Positions 6,555-8,731 of a DNA stretch of 8,731 nt are shown piece after piece (the first letter of the stretch is position 1; every line of letters starts with the position of its first letter). The notes beneath the pieces were generated by a model. The model saw nothing but the letters and a program-made list of their open reading frames with translations. It made no database searches and was not told the DNA's origin. The stretch covers positions 1 to 8,731 of the forward strand of contig CAJURT010000057.1 in the NCBI GenBank assembly GCA_910588875.1. Reading direction: 5' to 3'. Made by a program: the position numbers and the translations under genes. The stretch comes from an uncultured Lachnospiraceae bacterium (GTDB lineage: Bacteria > Bacillota > Clostridia > Lachnospirales > Lachnospiraceae).

Positions 6555-7004
6555 ATGAAGAGACAGATGAACAGGATCGTGATGTTGATGGCGCTCCTTT
6601 TCACCTCCACAGCATTGACCGGTTGCTTTTTTACAACAAAGATGATGGGGTTTCCTAAAATAAGGAATGGAGAGCGTCAGACAGAGCAGCAGACGGAGGC
6701 TGAGACAAGAGAAGAAGAGACAGAAGAAGTGGAAGAACAGGAAGAGACAGGAGTGCGGGGGATCCCCAAAACGCAAGAGGCCAATGAGCAGCAGGGATCC
6801 GAGTCCCAGAGCACAGCCCCAGACACAGATGGGACAAAGGAGTCGGCGGCGGTATCCGCTGCCCAGGAGGAGCAGATCCGCCATATCGCGGAGGTCTATG
6901 ACCGTACCATACAGAACCAGGGGAATACAACAAGAAGGAGAATACGATGTATTGCAAAAATTGCGGCGCCCGGCTTGCAGAGGACGGATCGGAAACATGC
7001 ATGA
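6555..7004 (+). pseudogene. Truncated paralogue of the duplicated-module lipoprotein
   Basis: A basic start (MKRQMNR), a hydrophobic core and lipobox L21-T22-G23-C24 mark a lipoprotein signal. A Glu/Gln/Thr-rich spacer (38-100) follows, as in the lipoprotein at 168-1292. Residues 105-124 (EEQIRHIAEVYDRTIQNQGN) match the first 20 residues of that protein's module (109-128) at 10 of 20 positions. After NQG the similarity stops, and 26 unrelated residues (rich in Arg, ending in RKHA) are read from the leader and coding region of the next gene in another frame. The gene overlaps the TM2 gene by 58 bases. The whole aromatic module is lost, so it is probably a deletion remnant, though the signal peptide and spacer could still be expressed. 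A GTG at 6528 would add nine charged residues before the signal peptide; ATG 6555 is preferred. Confidence 0.75.
6913..6941 (+). repeat. Leader repeat, copy B (inside the truncated lipoprotein)
   Basis: AGAACCAGG (6913-6921) is followed directly by GGAATACAACAAGAAGGAGA (6922-6941), both also present at 4319-4327 and 4335-4354. In this copy the AACCAGG part also encodes the conserved NQG of the lipoprotein module, and the AAGGAG part is the ribosome binding site of the TM2 gene at 6947. The repeat therefore sits exactly on the point where lipoprotein homology ends. Confidence 0.8.
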
Positions 7005-7381
7005 AATGTGGTGCAGAAAAAGGGAAGGGTACAGGTTTTTGCCCGAATTGCGGCACTATGGCCTCCCAGGATCATGCCTATTGCGGCAAATGTGGGGCAG
7101 CATTATATTTAACCGATGTGTCTGACCGGAAATCACGGATGGCGGCAGGTTTTATGGCAATCTTTTTTGGATGCTTTGGGGTGCACAATTTTTATCTGGG
7201 ACATACGGGAAGGGCAGTTTTGCAGTTAGCGGTAACGGTTTTAAGCGTTCTGTCAGCCCGCTGGGCACTATACCTTTTGCTGGCACCGGTTGTTATAGGA
7301 GCCTGGGGATTATTGGAAGGGATCCTGCTGCTGGCCGGGGTGGCCAAAGTGGACGGGCGGGGGAATTTGCTGAGGGAGTGA
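6947..7381 (+). CDS. Double zinc-ribbon TM2-domain membrane protein
   Basis: This 144-residue protein starts MYCKNCGARL. Two consecutive zinc ribbons use C3, C6, C18 and C21, then C32, C35, C46 and C49. A TM2 domain follows from about 61: KSRMAAGFMAIFFGCFGVHN, then FYLGH, with hydrophobic segments at about 64-78 and 90-130. The G-x-H-x-F-Y-L-G core is diagnostic of TM2 proteins, small membrane proteins of largely unknown function. The start is set by AAGGAG (6935-6940) six bases before the ATG, with the same MYC-x-NCG opening as the FHA protein at 2738. It overlaps the truncated lipoprotein's frame by 58 bases and is the last gene of the block, since a terminator overlaps its stop codon. Cytoplasmic zinc ribbons with a membrane anchor recur three times in this window. 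Confidence 0.88.
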   Translation: MYCKNCGARLAEDGSETCMKCGAEKGKGTGFCPNCGTMASQDHAYCGKCGAALYLTDVSDRKSRMAAGFMAIFFGCFGVHNFYLGHTGRAVLQLAVTVLSVLSARWALYLLLAPVVIGAWGLLEGILLLAGVAKVDGRGNLLRE

Positions 7382-7401
7382 GAGGTTTCTCGCTCCTTTT
7401 T
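7375..7401 (+). terminator. Intrinsic terminator overlapping the TM2 stop codon
   Basis: A 9-bp stem (7375-7383 with 7388-7396, one G-T wobble) closes on a four-base loop GGTT and is followed by TTTTT (7397-7401). The stop codon TGA (7379-7381) lies inside the 5' arm. This marks the end of the block and separates it from the AlbA_2 gene. Confidence 0.85.
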
Positions 7402-7464
7402 CGTTTATATGCTTAGGAGATGGCGGCATGGTTGGGTGTATGGATGGGAGTGAGATGCCAAAAT

Positions 7465-7496
7465 TTCATTGAAGGAACAGGGGGGTTATGATAAAA
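7465..7496 (+). promoter_or_regulatory. Weak promoter candidate for the AlbA_2 gene
   Basis: TATGAT (7487-7492) resembles a -10 box. A poor -35 candidate, TTCATT (7465-7470), lies 16 bases before it; TTGAAG (7469-7474) is a better -35 but too close. A promoter is expected between the terminator at 7375-7401 and the gene at 7547, but the motif match is weak. Confidence 0.3.
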
Positions 7497-7546
7497 TGAA
7501 TGAAGTGAGAGTGTCTGGCGAATAGAAAGCCTGGAAAGGGAAGAAA

Positions 7547-8731
7547 ATGGGAGCAGAAGAGTTTTTAAAGGGTGAATCCCGAAATATCGAATACAAATCC
7601 GAACTTCCGAAGAAAAGTGAGAGATACATGAAATCTGTGGTTGCTTTTGCCAACACAAGCGGCGGCAAGCTGATAATCGGGATTGAAGATGGAACCAATA
7701 AGGTTGTTGGCGTTGACAAGGATTCTGTATTTCAGGTCATGGACGGGATTGCCAATGCGGTTTCGGATTGCTGCGAACCTCAGATTATTCCAGATATCAC
7801 ATTTCAGAACATAGACGGAAAGTGTGTAGTTATCGTGTCGATATATCCGGGGGTGAGCCGCCCTTATTATTTAAAGAGTGCCGGAAAGAACCAGGGAGTA
7901 TATGTCAGGGTTGCAGGTACTTCCCGACTGGCGGACAGCAGGAAGATCAGGGAATTGGAGATAGAAGGAGCAAACTTGTCATGGGATGAACTGGTTTGTG
8001 TAGGCCATCCGGTTACAGAACAGGCAATTGGTAAATTGTGCCAGGATATTTATGGATATATGCTTAAGTCGGTCGTATCGGAGGAGGAGAAAAAAGAACT
8101 TCCCCGAGTGACAATAGAGCAGCTAATCAACTGGAAACTTTTGAAAAAAACGGAAGAAGGATTGCTGGCGACGAATGGTTTTGTGCTTTTGACCAGCGAT
8201 TCTTTTCGCTTTGCAAGAATCCAGTGTGCCCTTTTTAAAGGAAATGACAGAGATGAGTTTATCGATAAAAAGGAATATTCAGGTCCTTTATATGAGCAGA
8301 TAGAGGGGGCATATCAGTTTGTGCTGCGCCATATTAACCGGAGTGCCGAGATTGACGGATTGATTAGGAGGGAGCAGTATGAACTGCCGACAGGGGCAAT
8401 TCGGGAAATGATTATTAATGCGCAATGCCACCGCAATTTTATGGACGATTCATGTATACAGGTGGCGGTTTATGATGACAGGCTGGAGGTTACCTCGCCA
8501 GGCATGCTTTATGGCGGCCTGACATTGGAAGAGGCGATGAACGGGCGGTCCAAGATAAGGAACCGGGTAATTGCAGAGGTTTTTAGCCGTATGGAATTGA
8601 TTGAAGAATGGGGAACCGGAATCCGGCGCATTATCAGGAGGGCAAAGGAATATGGATTGCCAGAGCCGGAATTTATGGAGATAGGGGATACATTCCGTGT
8701 AAACCTTTATCGGCTCCAAGATGCGAAGGCC
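7547..8731 (+). CDS. AlbA_2 (Schlafen-type) ATP-binding protein, 3' end missing
   Basis: The frame is open from the ATG at 7547 to the window edge (395 codons, no stop). AlbA_2 motifs are at the N-terminus: E-Y-K-S-E (15-19), then FANTSGGKLIIGIEDG (34-49), as in Schlafen-AlbA_2 putative DNA-binding domains. The C-terminal half carries the RecG-like/HATPase-type region: LPTGAIREMIINAQCHRNF (280-298), then DDRLEVTSPGMLYGGL and EEWGTGIRRI (353-362). Family members are typically 450-500 residues with a winged-helix end, so perhaps 60-100 residues are missing. They are annotated as transcriptional regulators or ATP-dependent helicase-like proteins, with few tested roles. The start follows GGAAAGGGAAG (7533-7543). 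It lies 165 bases beyond a terminator, so it is a separate unit and probably unrelated to the secretion-type genes upstream. Confidence 0.88.
   Translation, partial: MGAEEFLKGESRNIEYKSELPKKSERYMKSVVAFANTSGGKLIIGIEDGTNKVVGVDKDSVFQVMDGIANAVSDCCEPQIIPDITFQNIDGKCVVIVSIYPGVSRPYYLKSAGKNQGVYVRVAGTSRLADSRKIRELEIEGANLSWDELVCVGHPVTEQAIGKLCQDIYGYMLKSVVSEEEKKELPRVTIEQLINWKLLKKTEEGLLATNGFVLLTSDSFRFARIQCALFKGNDRDEFIDKKEYSGPLYEQIEGAYQFVLRHINRSAEIDGLIRREQYELPTGAIREMIINAQCHRNFMDDSCIQVAVYDDRLEVTSPGMLYGGLTLEEAMNGRSKIRNRVIAEVFSRMELIEEWGTGIRRIIRRAKEYGLPEPEFMEIGDTFRVNLYRLQDAKA

Noticed and set aside
4319..6941. Transposon or insertion element bounded by the split 29-base repeat
   Set aside because: The repeats are direct leader sequences with ribosome binding sites. 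No transposase, integrase or terminal inverted repeats lie between them.
6667..7125. Plus-strand open frame of 152 codons overlapping the truncated lipoprotein and TM2 genes
   Set aside because: Its translation is an Arg/Lys-rich +1 shadow of a Glu-rich coding region and carries no domain. The lipoprotein and TM2 frames explain the sequence.
7768..7989. Plus-strand open frame of 73 codons within the AlbA_2 gene
   Set aside because: The AlbA_2 frame spans the whole region with recognisable motifs, so this frame is incidental.

Overview
The window reads as a chromosomal stretch of a Firmicute, most likely a gut Lachnospiraceae-type clostridium. This is inferred from strong purine-rich ribosome binding sites, mixed and moderately GC-rich codon use, and the gene families present: N-terminal zinc-ribbon membrane proteins, an FHA protein, choline-binding-like repeats, and a WXG/LXG-like effector. 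All genes lie on the + strand. No rRNA, tRNA, CRISPR array or insertion sequence was seen.

Layout. Positions 1-84 may hold the tail of an upstream gene. A lipoprotein with a duplicated C-terminal module follows (168-1292). Next come a zinc-ribbon / one-TM / acidic-linker / wall-binding-repeat protein (1362-2588) and a zinc-ribbon / four-TM / FHA protein (2738-3988). A small DUF4190-like membrane protein (4031-4303) leads into a 236-residue protein resembling EspG-type secretion chaperones (4362-5072). That lies directly upstream of a 424-residue protein with a WXG-like helical N-terminus and an HEGRH zincin motif (5151-6425), the probable type VII secretion effector. A truncated paralogue of the first lipoprotein (6555-7004) runs out of frame into a double zinc-ribbon TM2 protein (6947-7381). 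A clear intrinsic terminator overlapping that stop codon closes the block. A separate AlbA_2 (Schlafen-type) ATP-binding protein starts at 7547 and runs off the window end.

How the parts may work together (inference). The block looks like an accessory region of a type VIIb secretion locus. The chaperone-like and effector genes would form the cargo pair. The lipoproteins and zinc-ribbon membrane proteins would be envelope components, and the FHA protein a phosphothreonine-dependent sensor or scaffold. No secretion ATPase (EssC) or EssB/EsaA homologue is in the window, so the link rests on the effector and chaperone-like genes.

The most striking sequence-level signals concern rearrangement. 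The second lipoprotein is cut off at the first conserved motif of its repeat module and joined to the ribosome-binding leader of the next gene. The same leader sequence occurs about 2.6 kb upstream, before the chaperone-like gene. The effector is a compositional mosaic, about 65% GC near its N-terminus and about 32-35% GC after roughly codon 282, with no evident immunity gene behind it.
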